Source: Serpens sp035497915 (GTDB taxonomy: Bacteria; Pseudomonadota; Gammaproteobacteria; Pseudomonadales; Pseudomonadaceae). From it: 64,000 nucleotides of DNA. Positions 1 through 8,183 of this stretch are shown here, piece by piece. Positions within the stretch are counted from its first letter, which is position 1. The number at the start of each line of letters is the position of its first letter. The translations under genes were made by a program, and so were the position numbers. The stretch covers positions 13,278 through 77,277 of the forward strand of contig NZ_DATJCS010000020.1 of assembly GCF_035497915.1 (NCBI RefSeq), read 5' to 3'. The notes under the pieces are model-generated. The model made no database searches, was not told where the DNA came from, and worked only from the letters and a program-made list of their open reading frames with translations.

Positions 1-752
1 CTTTCGTGCTGATCAAGATCACCGGCGTGGACCGCGAAGTCATCGAGAAGTGGCTGTACGTGATCATCGCCATGGCCCTGATCACCGGCATCCTCGGTAC
101 AGGTCACCACTACTTCTGGATCGGCGCACCGGGTGTGTGGCTGTGGCTGGGCTCGATCTTCTCGGCCCTGGAACCGCTGCCGTTCTTCGCCATGGTGCTG
201 TTCGCGTTCAACATGGTGAACCGCCGTCGTCGCCAGCACCCGAACAAGGCTGCCTCCTACTGGGCCATCGGCACCACGGTGACGGCGTTCCTCGGCGCGG
301 GCGTGTGGGGCTTCATGCACACCCTGGCCCCGGTGAACTACTACACCCACGGCACCCAGCTCACCGCCGCGCACGGCCACCTGGCCTTCTACGGCGCCTA
401 CGCGATGATCGTCATGACCCTGATGTCCTACGCCATGCCGCGTCTGCGTGGCCTGGGCGAAGCACCCAGCGCCCGTGCGCAGAGTGTCGAGCTGTGGGGC
501 TTCTGGCTGATGACCAGCTCCATGCTGCTGATCACCCTGCTGCTGACCGCCGCCGGTGTGGTGCAGGTCTGGCTGCAGCGTATCCCGGCAGACGGCGCCG
601 CCATGTCGTTCATGAACACCATGGACCAACTGGCCGTGTTCTTCTGGCTGCGTCTGGTTGCTGGCTTCATGTTCCTGGCCGGTCTGACCTGCTACCTGCT
701 GAGCTTCCGCCAGCGGGCCGAGGCCACGGTACAGGCTCCGGCTACCGCCTGA
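1..752 (+). CDS. norB: Nitric oxide reductase subunit B, C-terminal part (5' end outside window)
   Basis: This is the C-terminal ~249 codons of the large haem-copper-type subunit of the respiratory cytochrome c-dependent nitric oxide reductase, an inner-membrane enzyme that reduces NO to N2O during denitrification. The frame is already open at base 3, so the start lies upstream. The visible part holds several hydrophobic helices. GTGHHYFWIG carries the paired histidines that bind the non-haem iron FeB in this family, and AAHGHLAFYGAY carries the two histidines that bind haem b and b3. SALEPLPFFAM holds a conserved glutamate. norD follows 112 bp downstream on the same strand, the usual norCB-D order; norC is expected just outside the window. 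Family assignment is secure; only completeness is unknown. Confidence 0.97.
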   Translation, partial: FVLIKITGVDREVIEKWLYVIIAMALITGILGTGHHYFWIGAPGVWLWLGSIFSALEPLPFFAMVLFAFNMVNRRRRQHPNKAASYWAIGTTVTAFLGAGVWGFMHTLAPVNYYTHGTQLTAAHGHLAFYGAYAMIVMTLMSYAMPRLRGLGEAPSARAQSVELWGFWLMTSSMLLITLLLTAAGVVQVWLQRIPADGAAMSFMNTMDQLAVFFWLRLVAGFMFLAGLTCYLLSFRQRAEATVQAPATA

Positions 753-773
753 GTGACGCGTTGAGGTAAGGCA

Positions 774-803
774 GGGCGGCCCGGCTGGAACAGCGGGCCG
801 CCC
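774..803 (+). other. Intercistronic hairpin between norB and norD
   Basis: GGGCGGCCCG (774-783) and CGGGCCGCCC (794-803) are perfect reverse complements around a 10-nt loop. No run of T follows, so it is not a textbook terminator. It may protect or partly attenuate the nor transcript ahead of norD. The structure is read from sequence; the role is inference. Confidence 0.6.
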
Positions 804-864
804 TGTGTCGTTTCAGGGCGAACCGTTCGCCCCGTAGAGAAAAGAAGCACACGAGGATTCTTTC

Positions 865-2715
865 ATGGCCTTCAGCGTTGAAGTCGAAGAGTGGGTCGGC
901 GGCATCTGGCACCGTTTCATCACGCGGCGCGCCAGCCCCGAGTTCCCCGAAGCCCGGGTCGAACTGGCCGACATGCAGCGCTCGCTGGCCGTGCTGTTCC
1001 GCGCCCTGGGCGGCGCCAGCAGCGTCGAGCTGGCAGCCGCCAGCGCCCGCGAACTGCTGCTGCGGCGCAGCCTGCTGCAACAGGTGGCTGGCACCTGCCA
1101 GCAGGCCCCGGTGGCCTGGTGCGACCCCGGCAACCTGCGCCTGCCGGCCAGCCTGGCGGTGTACCCGGATGTCGCGCTGAACCGCGAGCTGTACCGCTGG
1201 CTGGCGCTGCTGGCCGCCCACGCCGAGCCGATGCGCCACTGGGGGCGCGACAACCAGCGCTGGACCGTCGAGCTGCTGGAACGCTACCCGGCCATGCGCC
1301 CGCGCTACCGGCGCCTGGTGGAAGCCCTGCTGCCGCTGCGCCCGGACCCCGAGCAGATGCCCGCCGAGGAGGCGGCGCTGGAGCGCGCCCTGCGCCAGGC
1401 GCTGCGCGAGCCCGGCAGCGTGCGCGCCTTCCCGCGCAGCGAGCGCTCGCCCTGGCCGCTGCCGCTGTGGCTGTATCCGCCGCAGCGCCTGGACGATCCG
1501 CAGTCGGCCAGCCTGAATGACGGTGAGGAAGAAGAGGGCGTTGGCCTGAAACCGCCGAGCGAAGAAGGCAAGGCGCCGCGCAAGCGCGCCGAGCGGGTCG
1601 AGGAAAACACCGGCAAGGGCGGCCTGCTGCTGTTCCGCCTGGAGAACCTGTTCAGCTGGTCCGAGCACGTGGACCTGGACCGCTGCGGCGACGACACCGA
1701 AGACCTCGACGCCGCGCGCGTGGCCGACGACCTGGATCACCTGTCGGTGTCGCGCAAGCGCTCCAGCAAGGGCGGCGGCCTGAAGCTCGACCTCGACCTG
1801 CCGTCCGCCGAAAACGATGACGTGCCGTTCGGCGAAGGCATCCGCCTACCCGAGTGGGATTACCGCAAGCAGGCGCTGATCGAGGATTACGTGCTGCTGC
1901 AGCCGATGCTGCCGCGCGACGCCGAGCCGAAGGGCCTGCCGCTGCACCTGGCGCCGCTGGCGCGCCGCCTGCGCCGGCAGTTCGAGCACCTGCGCAACGA
2001 CCGCCAGTGGCTGCGTCAGCAACCCCAGGGCAGCGAGCTGGACCTGCAGGCCTGGCTGGATTTCCATGTCGAGCGCGTGCACGGCCAGTGCGTCGAGCGC
2101 GGGCTGTTCATGGACATGCGCCAGAGTCGCCGCGACCTGGCCTGCCTGCTGCTGGCCGACCTGTCGATGTCCACCGATGCGCACCTGGACGACGAGCACC
2201 GGGTGATCGACCTGATCGTCGACAGCCTGCTGCTGTTCGGCGAGGCGCTCAGCGCGGTGGGCGACCCGTTCGCGCTGTACGGCTTCTCCTCGCTGCGCCG
2301 CAACCAGGTGCGTCTGCAGGAGCTGAAGACCTTCCGCCAGCGCTACGACGACACCACCCGCGGGCGCATCCAGGCGCTGCGGCCTGGCTACTACACGCGC
2401 ATGGGCGCGGCGATCCGCCAGGCCAGCCGCACGCTCGCCGCAAGGCCGCAAAAGCGCAAGCTGCTGTTGCTGGTGACGGATGGCAAGCCGAACGATCTGG
2501 ATCTGTACGAGGGGCGCTACGGCGTGGAGGACACCCGCCAGGCGGTGATCGAAGCGCGGCGCATGGGCCTGCTGCCGTTCTGCATCACCATCGACCGCGA
2601 GGCCGGCGACTACCTGCCGTATATGTTCGGGGTGAACGGCTTCACGCTGATCCACGACCCGAAGCAGCTGCCGTTCCGCCTTCCGCAGCTGTATCGGCAG
2701 TTGACCCAGTCGTAG
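865..2715 (+). CDS. norD: Nitric oxide reductase activation protein NorD
   Basis: NorD (616 aa) is the accessory protein needed for active NO reductase, thought to work with the MoxR-type ATPase NorQ on metal insertion or assembly. The C-terminal ~200 residues form a von Willebrand A domain with the MIDAS motif DLSMST (near residues 432-437), followed by a Rossmann-like pattern and a TDGKPND loop. The middle (about residues 215-320) is charged and low in complexity, as in other long NorD proteins. The ATG at 865 lies 113 bp after norB and follows GAGGATTC as a modest ribosome site. No norQ or norE is adjacent in the window. Soluble and cytoplasmic, with no signal peptide or membrane segment seen. 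Confidence 0.95.
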   Translation: MAFSVEVEEWVGGIWHRFITRRASPEFPEARVELADMQRSLAVLFRALGGASSVELAAASARELLLRRSLLQQVAGTCQQAPVAWCDPGNLRLPASLAVYPDVALNRELYRWLALLAAHAEPMRHWGRDNQRWTVELLERYPAMRPRYRRLVEALLPLRPDPEQMPAEEAALERALRQALREPGSVRAFPRSERSPWPLPLWLYPPQRLDDPQSASLNDGEEEEGVGLKPPSEEGKAPRKRAERVEENTGKGGLLLFRLENLFSWSEHVDLDRCGDDTEDLDAARVADDLDHLSVSRKRSSKGGGLKLDLDLPSAENDDVPFGEGIRLPEWDYRKQALIEDYVLLQPMLPRDAEPKGLPLHLAPLARRLRRQFEHLRNDRQWLRQQPQGSELDLQAWLDFHVERVHGQCVERGLFMDMRQSRRDLACLLLADLSMSTDAHLDDEHRVIDLIVDSLLLFGEALSAVGDPFALYGFSSLRRNQVRLQELKTFRQRYDDTTRGRIQALRPGYYTRMGAAIRQASRTLAARPQKRKLLLLVTDGKPNDLDLYEGRYGVEDTRQAVIEARRMGLLPFCITIDREAGDYLPYMFGVNGFTLIHDPKQLPFRLPQLYRQLTQS

Positions 2716-2738
2716 GGGGGTAGCGGCTTTTGACTTTT

Positions 2739-2811
2739 GTAGGAGCGACTTCAGTCGCGAGCTTTTGGGGGCGGCCCGCACGAAACGCATCGCGGCTGAA
2801 GCCGCTCCTAC
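2739..2811. repeat. Paired REP palindromes
   Basis: Two copies of a Pseudomonas-type REP (TGTAGGAGCGACTTCAGTCGCGA, in split form TGTAGGAGCG-ACTTCAGTCGCGA, and its inverted partner ending GCCGCTCCTA) face each other about 30 bp apart, a REPIN-like arrangement. The same family recurs near 13149, 18451, 20266 and 27625. Confidence 0.85.
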
Positions 2812-2848
2812 GGGATACCCGGGTCGTAGGCAGGGCAGGGCGCCAACC

Positions 2849-2957
2849 TGTAGGGCCGGCTTTACGCCGGCCGGCGGAGGTGAACTCTCCGCCTCGGTTT
2901 CGCTCCGCCCCCCCGTCGGCCGGGATAAATCCGGCCGGGTAGGTCCGGCCTCACAAG
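2849..2957. repeat. GGCCGGC-type intergenic inverted repeat, copy 1
   Basis: A unit of about 110 bp opens with TGTAGGGCCGGCTTTACG and closes with an inverted CGTCGGCCGGGATAAA stretch. Two further copies sit at 37231-37325 and 37345-37438. The ends are mutually inverted, so the unit could fold into a long hairpin. It looks like a non-coding mobile repeat. Confidence 0.75.
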
Positions 2958-2973
2958 GAGCCGGCATTGCCCG

Positions 2974-3004
2974 GTAGGGTGGTCAACGCAACGCGTTGCC
3001 CACC
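2974..3004. repeat. Short GGTGG-CAACGC palindrome
   Basis: The palindrome has core CAACGCAACGCGTTG flanked by GGTGG and CCACC. A near-identical palindrome sits at 55549-55579. It lies at the convergent end between norD and the minus-strand gene ending at 3011. Confidence 0.65.
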
Positions 3005-3010
3005 GTGGAG

Positions 3011-3808
3011 CTACCGCGTCGCAATCCAGATCAACAGCCCCGCCTGGAACAGCGCAAACGCCACCAGGCAGGTGACGGTGAAACGCAGGCCGCTGTCTTC
3101 GCGCTTGAGCCAGGTGATGCGTTCCTCATGCTTGCGGATCAGCGCTTCCTGATCACGCAGCTGGGTGTCGGCCTGTTCCAGCATCGCGGCGCAGTCGAGC
3201 TCGTCGAGCACCTGGACCTTTTCCGGATTCCACTCGGACTCCAGCTCGCTGACCCGCTTCGCGCCGTAAGTCGCGCGCAGTTGGCCCTCGTCCGGGTACA
3301 GCACCTCGAAACCCTGATTGCGCAACGCATGGTCGCGACGCAGGCGGGCATCTTCGCTGAGCATGTTGCGATACGGCAGGTCGCCGGATACCACCGCGTA
3401 GTGCGACCACTTCTGCTGCGCCCACTCGATAGCCTGGGCCAGCAGAAAGCGTCCCAGGCCGCGGTTCGGCGGGTCGATCTGCAGCGGCTCGAAGCGTATT
3501 TCCTTCTGCTGGTGATCCAGCCAGACGTCCAGGCGGTTCTGGTCCTTCTTCAGCGACTGGCCGGGCAGCTCGACGCTCAGGCGCAGCAGGCTTTCCTTCT
3601 GGCTGTGGCGCTCGATGCGCGAATACTGCGCAAAGCGCAGCGGCCGCGCGCCGGTAGCCCGGTCGAAGGGCTGCGGATACAGGCGCAGCAGGCGATAGGG
3701 CTCGGGCGCCAGCAGTTCCCAGGGATGGCCCTGGGGAACCTGCGCCTCCGGCTCGGCCGGGGCGGCCGCCTGCTGCTCGGGTTGTTCGGGAGTGTGTGTG
3801 TCGGTCAT
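3011..3808 (-). CDS. GNAT-like protein with C-terminal membrane anchor, function unknown
   Basis: A protein of about 265 aa whose substrate I do not recognise. The N-terminus is proline- and glutamate-rich. A central stretch (NRGLGRFLLAQAIEWAQ, then a DLPYRNMLSEDARLRRDHAL segment and QGFEVLYP) has the glycine turn plus helix and the closing aromatic strand typical of GNAT acyltransferases. A coiled-coil-like segment precedes a single hydrophobic helix at the extreme C-terminus (VTCLVAFALFQAGLLIWIA), so it is probably tail-anchored in the inner membrane. The ATG at 3808 was chosen over an in-frame GTG at 3820; neither has a strong ribosome site. It is divergent from aroC with 168 bp between them. 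Confidence 0.7.
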   Translation of the reverse strand: MTDTHTPEQPEQQAAAPAEPEAQVPQGHPWELLAPEPYRLLRLYPQPFDRATGARPLRFAQYSRIERHSQKESLLRLSVELPGQSLKKDQNRLDVWLDHQQKEIRFEPLQIDPPNRGLGRFLLAQAIEWAQQKWSHYAVVSGDLPYRNMLSEDARLRRDHALRNQGFEVLYPDEGQLRATYGAKRVSELESEWNPEKVQVLDELDCAAMLEQADTQLRDQEALIRKHEERITWLKREDSGLRFTVTCLVAFALFQAGLLIWIATR

Positions 3809-3976
3809 TGCGATGCCCACAGACTGTCTGCCTGAGCGTTATCGGCCGCAGGCCGGCAATCTGCAGCGGCTTTTTGCAAAATCTGACCGAGTTGGCAGCC
3901 GGTGCGGGGCAGCGCCACCGGCGGGCTCTCGGGTATACTGCCGGCCTTTTCCAGAGGCTGATCGCGGAGCATCAGG

Positions 3977-5068
3977 ATGTCCGGCAATACCTTCGGCAAG
4001 CTGTTTACCGTTACCACCGCCGGCGAGAGCCACGGCCCGGCCCTGGTGGCTATTGTCGATGGCTGCCCGCCGGGGCTGGAGCTGTCGCTGGAGGACCTGC
4101 AGCGCGACCTGGATCGCCGCAAGCCGGGCACCAGCCGCCACACCACCCAGCGTCAGGAAGCCGATGAGGTCGAGATCCTCTCCGGCGTGTTCGAAGGCAA
4201 GACCACCGGCTGCCCGATCGGCCTGCTGATCCGCAACACCGACCAGAAGTCCAAGGACTACTCGGCCATCCAGGACCTGTTCCGCCCGGCCCACGCCGAC
4301 TACACCTACCACCACAAGTACGGCATCCGCGACTACCGTGGCGGCGGCCGCAGCTCGGCGCGCGAGACCGCCATGCGCGTGGCGGCCGGCGCCATCGCCA
4401 AGAAGTACCTGGCCAAACTGGGCATTCAGGTGCGTGGCTACATGAGCCAGCTCGGCCCGATCGAAATCCCCTTCAAGAGCTGGGCGTCGGTGGAGCAGAA
4501 CGCCTTCTTCTGCCCGGACCCGGACAAGGTGCCGGAGCTGGAGGCCTACATGGACCAGCTGCGCCGCGACCAGGATTCCGTCGGCGCGAAGATCACCGTG
4601 GTCGCCGACGGCGTGCCGCCGGGCTGGGGCGAGCCGATCTTCGACCGCCTGGACGCTGAACTGGCCCACGCGCTGATGAGCATCAACGCGGTGAAGGGCG
4701 TGGAAATCGGCGACGGCTTCGCCGCCGTCGCCCAGCGCGGCACCGAGCACCGCGACGAACTGACCCCGGGTGGCTTCCTGTCCAACCACGCCGGCGGCAT
4801 CCTCGGCGGCATCTCCAGTGGCCAGCCGATCGTCGCCCATCTGGCACTCAAGCCCACCTCCAGCATCACTACGCCGGGTCGCTCCATCGATGTCCACGGC
4901 AATCCGGTCGAGGTGATCACCAAGGGTCGCCACGATCCGTGCGTGGGCATTCGCGCCACGCCGATCGCCGAAGCCATGATGGCGCTGGTGCTCATCGATC
5001 ACCTGCTGCGCCAGCGTGCCCAGAACGCCGATGTGAGCGTCTCCACCCCAGTGTTAGGACAACTCTGA
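3977..5068 (+). CDS. aroC: Chorismate synthase
   Basis: Chorismate synthase (363 aa) converts 5-enolpyruvylshikimate-3-phosphate to chorismate, the last shared step to aromatic amino acids, folate and quinones; it needs reduced FMN. The family signatures are all present: TTAGESHGPALV near the N-terminus, GGGRSSARETAMRVAAGA in the middle and HDPCVGIRATPIAEAM near the end. Length matches bacterial AroC. A TATACT hexamer at 3934-3939 could be the -10 element. The next gene is an MFS transporter 62 bp downstream, the same pairing as in P. aeruginosa. Cytoplasmic housekeeping enzyme. Confidence 0.98.
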   Translation: MSGNTFGKLFTVTTAGESHGPALVAIVDGCPPGLELSLEDLQRDLDRRKPGTSRHTTQRQEADEVEILSGVFEGKTTGCPIGLLIRNTDQKSKDYSAIQDLFRPAHADYTYHHKYGIRDYRGGGRSSARETAMRVAAGAIAKKYLAKLGIQVRGYMSQLGPIEIPFKSWASVEQNAFFCPDPDKVPELEAYMDQLRRDQDSVGAKITVVADGVPPGWGEPIFDRLDAELAHALMSINAVKGVEIGDGFAAVAQRGTEHRDELTPGGFLSNHAGGILGGISSGQPIVAHLALKPTSSITTPGRSIDVHGNPVEVITKGRHDPCVGIRATPIAEAMMALVLIDHLLRQRAQNADVSVSTPVLGQL

Positions 5069-5130
5069 ACCCGAGTCCGCGAGCCTGAAGCCGGGCAAGC
5101 GGCTCCGGCTCGCTCTTACGGCTGAAGGCT

Positions 5131-6297
5131 ATGGATTCCGCTCTCCCTTACTGGCGTCTCTCTGGTTTCTACTTCGCGTACTTCGCCCTGCTCGGGGCGA
5201 CGGCGCCATTTCTCTCGCTGTACTTCGCCCACCTCGGCTTTTCGCCGGCGCGCATCGGCGAACTGGCGGCCATTCCGCTGCTGATGCGCTGCCTGTCGCC
5301 CTTCGTGTGGGGCTGGCTGGGCGACGTCACCGGACGGCGGCTGGCGATCGTGCGCCTCGGCGCCGTCTGCACGCTGCTGGCCTTCGCGCTGATCCTGTTC
5401 GACAAAAGCTTCATGTGGCTGGCCATGGTCATGGCCCTGCATGCGTTCTTCTGGCACGCCATCCTGCCGCAGTTCGAGGCCATCACCCTGGCCCACCTGC
5501 GCGAGCGCCCCACCTTCTACAGCCGCGTGCGCCTGTGGGGCAGCATCGGCTTCATCGTCGCGGTGGTCGGCCTTGGCTGGCTGTTCGACTGGCTGAGCCT
5601 GGACAGCTTCCCGGCCGCCATGCTGGTGATCATGCTGGCCATTGTCGCCACCGCCTGGCGCGTGCCGGACGCCGCACCGTCCCCCAGCAGCGACACCACC
5701 GTGCAACTGGGTTTCTGGAAACTGCTGTGGAAGCCCGGCGTGCCGGCGTTCTTCCTGTGCGTGGTGCTGATGCAGGCCTCCCACGGTCCTTACTACACCT
5801 TCCTGACCATCCACCTGGAGGCGCTCGGCTACCCGCGCGGCACCATCGGCCTGATCTGGGCGCTGGGGGTGGTGGCGGAAATCGGCGTATTCATGGTGAT
5901 GGCACGCATCCTCGACCGCTTCTCGCTGCGCCGCGTGCTGATGTTCAGCATGTTGCTCGCCGCCGTGCGCTGGCTGCTGATGGGCTACCTGGCCCAGGAG
6001 CTGTTCGTGCTGCTGATCGCGCAGCTGCTACACGCTGCCAGCTTCGGTTGCTTCCATTCCGCGGCCGTGCATTTCGTGCAGCGTGCCTTCGGCATCCGTC
6101 ACCTGGGTCGCGGCCAGGCGTCCTATGCCACCGTGTCCGGTATGGGCGGCGCCCTGGGCGCCCTCTATGCGGGGTACAGCTGGAGCGCCCTGGGGGCCGG
6201 CCCCACCTTCCTGATCGCCAGCACCGGCGCGGCGCTGGCCGCCTTCATCATCGCCAAGCGCCTGAAGGAAACCCCGCACAGCGCCCCGCCGGTCTGA
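5131..6297 (+). CDS. MFS transporter, PPP/HcaT-like family
   Basis: A 388-aa inner-membrane major facilitator protein with about 12 hydrophobic helices. The N-terminal half contains GWLGDVTGRR, the loop 2-3 signature of MFS carriers. Overall shape and length resemble the phenylpropionate-permease/nucleoside-symporter-like group (HcaT, YfcJ-like). The substrate cannot be read from sequence. In P. aeruginosa an orthologue-like gene also lies between aroC and the acireductone dioxygenase gene, so it is probably ancestral here. The acireductone-dioxygenase-like gene starts 20 bp downstream, which suggests co-transcription. Start chosen at the ATG at 5131. Confidence 0.9.
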   Translation: MDSALPYWRLSGFYFAYFALLGATAPFLSLYFAHLGFSPARIGELAAIPLLMRCLSPFVWGWLGDVTGRRLAIVRLGAVCTLLAFALILFDKSFMWLAMVMALHAFFWHAILPQFEAITLAHLRERPTFYSRVRLWGSIGFIVAVVGLGWLFDWLSLDSFPAAMLVIMLAIVATAWRVPDAAPSPSSDTTVQLGFWKLLWKPGVPAFFLCVVLMQASHGPYYTFLTIHLEALGYPRGTIGLIWALGVVAEIGVFMVMARILDRFSLRRVLMFSMLLAAVRWLLMGYLAQELFVLLIAQLLHAASFGCFHSAAVHFVQRAFGIRHLGRGQASYATVSGMGGALGALYAGYSWSALGAGPTFLIASTGAALAAFIIAKRLKETPHSAPPV

Positions 6298-6317
6298 TTA
6301 GCCAAGAGAGAATTTCG

Positions 6318-6863
6318 ATGAGTGTTCTGAGCGTTTACAGCGTCGCCATCCCCGAAGTGCCGAGCAAGATGCTCATCCACGCCGACGACATCGCCGCCAC
6401 CCTGGCCGACGTGGGCGTGCGCTACCAGCAGCGCGACATCGACGGCGACGCACGCCCCGGCGCCAGCGCGGCCGAGGTGCGCGCCGACTATGGTGCGCTG
6501 CTGCAAGACGTTGTCGGTGAACTGAACCTGCCGGTGCAGGACATCCTCAGTCTGGAGCGGGACAGCGAACAGACCGCCGAACTCAACGCCCGCTTCGCCA
6601 ACGAACAGACCCTGGCCGCCGAACAGGCCTGGCTGTTCCTCGGCGGCCGCGCCCTGGTCAGCCTGCATATCGGCAACGAGGTGTTCGCCTTCCTCGGCGA
6701 GCGCGGCGATCTGCTGAGCGTGCCCAAGAGCGTGGCGCATTGGGTAAGTCTGGGGGATGAGCCGCATTGTCTGGCGGTACGGCTGGCGCCGGAAGGTAGT
6801 GCGCCGGAAGAAACCGGCGAGACGATCGCCGGGCGGTTTTTTGGGGTGGAGCATTATTGCTGA
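6318..6863 (+). CDS. Acireductone dioxygenase-like cupin lacking the metal ligands
   Basis: A 181-aa protein of acireductone dioxygenase length. That family acts in the methionine salvage pathway and binds Fe or Ni through a His-x-His-x3-Glu motif plus a later His. The fold signatures are recognisable: IPEVPSKMLIHADDIAATLA at the start, LVSLHIGNEVFAFLGERGDL and LSVPKSVAHWVSLGDEPH. The stretch that should read E-H-x-H-x-x-D/E-E-V-R-F reads EQTLAAEQAWLF, so both His and the Glu are replaced (Gln, Leu, Gln); only the last His (AHW) remains. It cannot bind metal in the canonical way. The ATG at 6318 follows AAGAGAGAA. It could be a regulatory or degenerate paralogue, with a true mtnD elsewhere in the genome. 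Confidence 0.85.
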   Translation: MSVLSVYSVAIPEVPSKMLIHADDIAATLADVGVRYQQRDIDGDARPGASAAEVRADYGALLQDVVGELNLPVQDILSLERDSEQTAELNARFANEQTLAAEQAWLFLGGRALVSLHIGNEVFAFLGERGDLLSVPKSVAHWVSLGDEPHCLAVRLAPEGSAPEETGETIAGRFFGVEHYC

Positions 6864-6905
6864 TTAGTTGAGACATATTGCCGCAGGAGCGGCGTGGAAG
6901 TTCTG

Positions 6906-6944
6906 AAAGCCCGGCCGGGAGTGATCTTGGCCGGGCTTTTTGGT
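6906..6944 (+). terminator. Rho-independent terminator after the acireductone dioxygenase-like gene
   Basis: AAAGCCCGGCC (6906-6916) pairs with GGCCGGGCTTT (6929-6939) around a 12-nt loop and is followed by T residues. It ends the aroC-side transcript 43 bp after the stop codon. Confidence 0.9.
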
Positions 6945-7174
6945 GGATGGACAATCTCCAAATAGAGCGGTAGCGTTAGGCCTGTATGGTTATGAAGCAA
7001 GTATTATGGTTGTTGCTAGAGGGAAAGAAGAAATTACTGGGCGGCGGTGTCAGGCTGACTGAATCAATTTGACCTTTTTTACGAAAGGTTATGCTCAGGA
7101 ATCTCATGAGTTTGTTAAGGATAAGATTTCGCTTTAAATTCAATACGATCTGAAATCATAATTTAGGGGTTTTT
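6945..7174 (+). other. AT-rich intergenic stretch with possible gene relic
   Basis: This is markedly AT-richer than the surrounding genes. A 26-codon frame (ATG 6992 to stop 7072, beginning MKQVLWLLLEGKKK) has no ribosome site I trust and looks like a relic. The segment from about 6960 to 7022 is similar to the leader of the gene at 7632. AATTTAGGGG precedes the ATG at 7175 and may serve as its ribosome site. Confidence 0.4.
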
Positions 7175-7447
7175 ATGAGAGCCTTGTTCTTTGCGTTGCT
7201 GATGACTTCCAGTCTTGCGGCGTCGGCGGGTCAGGTTTGGTGGATAATGGGGCCTGAGGGTTGTAAGATTGCTGAGTTTTCTCCTCAGCAGGCAATTGAC
7301 CTTGGAGGTTATAAAGTTGATCAATATTATGAGGAAAAGGGTGTAATAATACTTTTAAAAGGTGATAACTCGCTTTATTACGCTTCGACCCAAGAAAGTT
7401 GTTTAATTATCGCTGAAGCTTTTGATAAGGCTAAAAGAAATAGGTAA
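7175..7447 (+). CDS. Small secreted protein, unknown function
   Basis: A 90-aa protein I do not recognise. A signal peptide is clear: MRALFFALLMTSSLAASAG with an ASA-type cleavage site after about residue 18. The mature part (~70 aa) has two cysteines (GPEGCKIAEF and STQESCLII) that could form a disulfide, which fits periplasmic export. The coding sequence is much AT-richer than its neighbours, so it was probably acquired horizontally. It stands between the terminator at 6906 and a decayed duplicate of the acireductone dioxygenase-like gene end. An immunity-type or inhibitor protein is one possibility, but nothing in the sequence proves it. Confidence 0.7.
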   Translation: MRALFFALLMTSSLAASAGQVWWIMGPEGCKIAEFSPQQAIDLGGYKVDQYYEEKGVIILLKGDNSLYYASTQESCLIIAEAFDKAKRNR

Positions 7448-7455
7448 GTGGCGAA

Positions 7456-7628
7456 GCTGAGTGTGCCCAGGCGCAGCGCATCGGGCAAGTCTTGGGGAAG
7501 AGCCGCATTCTGAAAGCCCGGCCGGAGATTTTTAGGGATTTGTTGTATGGAAAGTCTCTGAGCTGGGCGGTTGCGTTAGGCCGGCAAGTGTTGCACGGAT
7601 TAGTTTGGTTTTTTCTGGCGGGGGAGCT
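7456..7628 (+). repeat. Decayed duplicate of the acireductone dioxygenase-like 3' end plus terminator and leader
   Basis: Bases 7456-7510 align with 6711-6769 (the region encoding LLSVPKSVAHWVSLGDEPH), with frameshifts. From about 7510 the copy continues as CTGAAAGCCCGGCCGG, matching 6903-6918, then GCGGTTGCGTTAGGCC, matching GCGGTAGCGTTAGGCC near 6968-6983. It runs on, weakly similar, into the ribosome site of the next gene. The second terminator arm is missing in this copy. Confidence 0.8.
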
Positions 7629-7631
7629 TTC

Positions 7632-8183
7632 ATGAAACTCAAAGGCATGGCTAGCATTTTATTTTTCTCAGCGGTTGCGTCCGGTGCGGCCGCTACTGTG
7701 CTGCCAAAGAATATTCTTTCGATTAAACAGCATTTCGATAATGTGGGGGCAACCACTTGCTCGGGGGCAATTTCCGAGACTCTAAGTTTTTTGGCGAAAG
7801 GCCGCGATTTCTCTAGCAATAAGGCATGGTCAACGGAGAATACGAATATCAAGCCGATAGTCGTAGACTTTTTGATTTCTGGAACAGAGAGTAATTACAG
7901 CTCTTCAGGTACTGTTGTTATTACTCCGGTGGAAAAGCAATGCGTTGGGGCATATGTTGTTACCTATGTCGCGCCAACCCCGAGCTGCATGGCGTACATT
8001 CAGAAGCATGGTTTCGATGGGGCAGGCTGGAGGCAGAAGCTGACTGATCCGAATGGTGATGGTGGAAAAACTTATTTTCTTTCGGTGGATGATAGTCCAG
8101 GTCTAAATTTCATTTTTAATGATGTTGCAGGAGGATGCTCTATTACTAAGCGTGAAACTTTGTCTTTGGATGCAAAAAAGTAA
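7632..8183 (+). CDS. Secreted protein, unknown function
   Basis: A 183-aa protein I do not recognise. ATG 7632 is preferred over the upstream frame because GGGGGAG lies just before it and the product then begins with a proper signal peptide (MKLKGMASILFFSAVASGAAA). Four mature cysteines are visible (TTCSG, KQCVG, PSCMAY, GGCSI), suggesting two disulfides and a periplasmic or extracellular home. The coding sequence is AT-rich like the gene at 7175, and both lie behind copies of the same leader. There is no transposase nearby. Function cannot be assigned. Confidence 0.7.
   Translation: MKLKGMASILFFSAVASGAAATVLPKNILSIKQHFDNVGATTCSGAISETLSFLAKGRDFSSNKAWSTENTNIKPIVVDFLISGTESNYSSSGTVVITPVEKQCVGAYVVTYVAPTPSCMAYIQKHGFDGAGWRQKLTDPNGDGGKTYFLSVDDSPGLNFIFNDVAGGCSITKRETLSLDAKK

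Noticed and set aside
3792..4229. A frame overlapping the start of aroC in another phase
   Set aside because: aroC is complete with all family signatures from 3977, and the overlapping frame has no ribosome site or motif.
6992..7072. A 26-codon frame starting MKQVLWLLLEGK
   Set aside because: It lacks a ribosome site, and its first part is only the repeated leader seen also before 7632; it is better read as relic sequence.
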